Assembly: GCA_029721435.1 (NCBI GenBank)
Contig: CM056573.1
Span: 4,951,501 to 5,015,500, forward strand
Reading direction: 5' to 3'
Source of the DNA: Gymnothorax reevesii
Lineage: Eukaryota > Chordata > Actinopteri > Anguilliformes > Muraenidae
DNA length: 64,000 bases
This document shows, in pieces, positions 62,356 through 64,000 of the stretch. The notes beneath the pieces are model-generated. The model did no database searches, was not told the DNA's origin, and worked only from the letters and a program-made list of their open reading frames with translations. Position numbers and translations under genes: made by a program. The stretch's first letter is position 1. Every line of letters begins with the position of its first letter.

Positions 62356-64000
62356 TGCCAGGATTTCACAACTGTACTAATTGCAGCAGTAAACTGCCAA
62401 TGGAAGATGGCCATACCCTCTGTGTGAAATGTCTGGGCCCTGAGCACGCGCTTGCTTCCAAAGCTGACCCTAGTGGTTGCCCAAGCTGTCTCCCCTTCTC
62501 AGCACGCACTCTACTGAGTAGAGTAAACAGAGCCATGGGAGACTATGATGTATCCATGTCCTCCCAGGAGTCCACTGAGACAGGTTCGATACCACTCTCT
62601 CAGCCCTCTCCTCAACAGCCGAGTACATGCAAATTGTCTGACACACCAGCTCCAGGCAAAAAAAGTAGGAAAAGGAAGCATGAGAGCTATGATGCTCTTG
62701 CGAATACTATGGCATCTCTGGCTAAGGAAATTTCATCCTTGGCGTCTACTCAGCAATGGATGATGCAGCAGCTCACCGAACGCCAGGCAACCCCATCAGG
62801 GCCAGAGCAACAGGCACCCCCACCGGACGGCAGGCGCCAGGCGCCCCCACCAGGCACCGAGCGCCAGGCACCCCCATCAGGCACAGAGGACTGGGCCTCC
62901 CCACCAATGCAGCCTGTAGTAGATTCACCGCAGCAGCTGTCCACGCAGGTCGCTGATGACAATGTGGAACTGCTATCGGTGATGGCATCGGATAACCTGA
63001 ATCCTGGATATATGGATGGCAGAGCAACGTCTCCCCACCATTCTGATTTGAGCTCAGATCATGGCTCTTCCCTGTTATTGGCTCCATCCGAAACATCCAG
63101 TGCCTTCTCTGGTGAAGAATTCCTTGCGCTCATGACTAGGGCCACCAAACGTCTCAATGTGGAAATGCCTTCAACACCTGAGGCCCAGCCGTCTCGGTTT
63201 GATCGGAGGAGGGAGCCTATGAATAGGCCATGCTCTCTCCCTGTCCTCCCGGACTTTGTCAAGGAAATGACAACTGTGTGGGAGCACCCGGAGGCGGCAA
63301 CCCCTCCTATGAGACAGTGGGCACAGTTTGCTAACATTCATGGAGCAGATGAGGTTGGTTTTGGGGACTATCCGATGATGGATGACTCTATCGCTGCTCT
63401 TGTCCTCCCTCCCACGGCTCTTGTGGGGAAAGACCCCTCATGCCCAAATAAACAGTGCCGCACCACCGACAAATGGTTGAAGAAGTCGTTCTACAATACG
63501 GCCTTTGGGGCGCGCCTCATGAACACAACATCTGTGCTCTCGCTGTATCAAATGGAGCTCATTGAAGACCTCTCCGCTGCCCCCGCTCAGGAAGTGGTTG
63601 AAGAGTTGAAGAAAGTCTCTGAGATCCTAGTACATCTCGCCAGGGGAGCAGCACACTCCAGTGGTAGATCCATTGCATCACTGTGGATGGCACGGAGACA
63701 CCTGTGGCTAGCTCAGTCGAAGCTGCCAGAGCAGGACAGGAACATGCTCATGAAGCTACCTCTTACCCCTGGCTTTACCTTTGGTCCCGGAACCGTTGAC
63801 ATGCTCCGCCGAGCCAAGGAGTCTAGGGAGTCCAAGAAGGAGTGGGAGCAGCTGATGCCAAAGCCCCCTCCACCCAAACGACATCGACCAGACTGGAACT
63901 ACGCAGGTAACCGCAGTGTGCCCTTCACAAAGGGCCGCCCCAATATGCAGGGCAATGTGCGGAGACAGTCGACGCAGGCTTCCTCCTTTCCAAGCCGCCG
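62355..64000 (+). CDS. DIRS gag-like ORF, uninterrupted to the window end
   Basis: From the ATG at 62355 there is no stop codon to 64000, at least 548 codons, and the frame continues past the window. The N-terminus has two cysteine pairs and a CLGPEHA motif (CTNC, then GHTLCVKCLGPEH), which matches the layout of the first DIRS element's gag at 31557. A Lys/Arg-rich stretch is near residue 105, then a Pro/Gln-rich repeat (APPPG- and APPSG-type units, residues about 150-180). Later there is a folded-looking segment ending in a Pro/Lys/Arg-rich tail. Being open over 1.6 kb, this copy is much younger than the first. Confidence 0.85.
   Translation, partial: MPGFHNCTNCSSKLPMEDGHTLCVKCLGPEHALASKADPSGCPSCLPFSARTLLSRVNRAMGDYDVSMSSQESTETGSIPLSQPSPQQPSTCKLSDTPAPGKKSRKRKHESYDALANTMASLAKEISSLASTQQWMMQQLTERQATPSGPEQQAPPPDGRRQAPPPGTERQAPPSGTEDWASPPMQPVVDSPQQLSTQVADDNVELLSVMASDNLNPGYMDGRATSPHHSDLSSDHGSSLLLAPSETSSAFSGEEFLALMTRATKRLNVEMPSTPEAQPSRFDRRREPMNRPCSLPVLPDFVKEMTTVWEHPEAATPPMRQWAQFANIHGADEVGFGDYPMMDDSIAALVLPPTALVGKDPSCPNKQCRTTDKWLKKSFYNTAFGARLMNTTSVLSLYQMELIEDLSAAPAQEVVEELKKVSEILVHLARGAAHSSGRSIASLWMARRHLWLAQSKLPEQDRNMLMKLPLTPGFTFGPGTVDMLRRAKESRESKKEWEQLMPKPPPPKRHRPDWNYAGNRSVPFTKGRPNMQGNVRRQSTQASSFPSR

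Larger units (their letters stand above)
60342..64000 (+). mobile_element. second DIRS-like retrotransposon, 5' part, continues past window
   Basis: It starts GTTCTGTTTCACTCAAG at 60342, matching the first DIRS terminus GTTCTATTTCATCC. It has a TATA (60477-60484) and a TCACGTGA palindrome (60443-60450). Its leader carries an inserted LTR element (60608-61593). The leader resumes after the second TTACC and runs to 62354, where a gag-like ORF begins. The overall sequence differs from the 29432 element. Confidence 0.8.

Noticed and set aside
56000..64000. Further scfd1 exons
   Set aside because: I searched for the segment following ...HDVL (human DFHLNRV-like) with an acceptor and did not find it; the gene continues beyond the window.

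Overview
This is vertebrate nuclear DNA, almost certainly from a ray-finned fish. The evidence is two split genes with consensus GT-AG introns, several Tc1-like DNA transposons, a CR1-like LINE, L2-type LINE tails, TTAA-flanked MITEs and two DIRS-type (tyrosine-recombinase) retrotransposons. No prokaryotic genes, operons or CRISPR arrays are present.

Two protein-coding genes lie in tandem on the + strand. The first is xanthine dehydrogenase (xdh). Its last 25 coding exons run from 7823 to 36944 and join in one open frame of 985 codons, which is the end of the FAD domain plus the whole molybdopterin part. The start of the gene lies upstream of the window, so positions 1-7822 are taken as intron. 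A 3'UTR of about 0.8 kb ends at an AATAAA at 37701. The second gene is scfd1 (Sly1, the ER-Golgi Sec1/Munc18 protein). It begins with an ATG at 39448, and ten exons (275 codons, in frame) are visible to 55976. The remainder lies past the right edge.

The rest is introns full of mobile DNA. Positions 0.87-4.75 kb hold a decayed minus-strand CR1-like LINE with an esterase-type ORF1. Positions 4.9-7.6 kb hold two Tc1 elements. The last xdh intron carries a 6.5 kb DIRS element (29432-35902) with inverted terminal repeats, an internal complementary region, long tandem repeats in its leader, and broken gag, RT/RNase H and recombinase frames. The scfd1 introns hold a 37/39-bp minisatellite (43489-44285), three more Tc1-like elements' worth of sequence (46.4-48.0, 50.1-51.4 and 53.4-54.9 kb), a duplicated unclassified repeat and palindromic MITEs. 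At the right edge a second, different DIRS element starts at 60342. It has an internally deleted LTR retrotransposon inserted in its leader (60608-61593, TSD TTACC), and its gag frame is uninterrupted from 62355 to the window end.

The observations most worth following up are: the loss from this xdh of all four cysteines that drive the mammalian dehydrogenase-to-oxidase switch; the textbook circle-junction region of the DIRS element; the shared terminus and gag zinc motif of the two DIRS elements; the minisatellite that repeats the exon-4 splice donor of scfd1; and two unfolded-protein-response-like elements just upstream of the scfd1 start codon.
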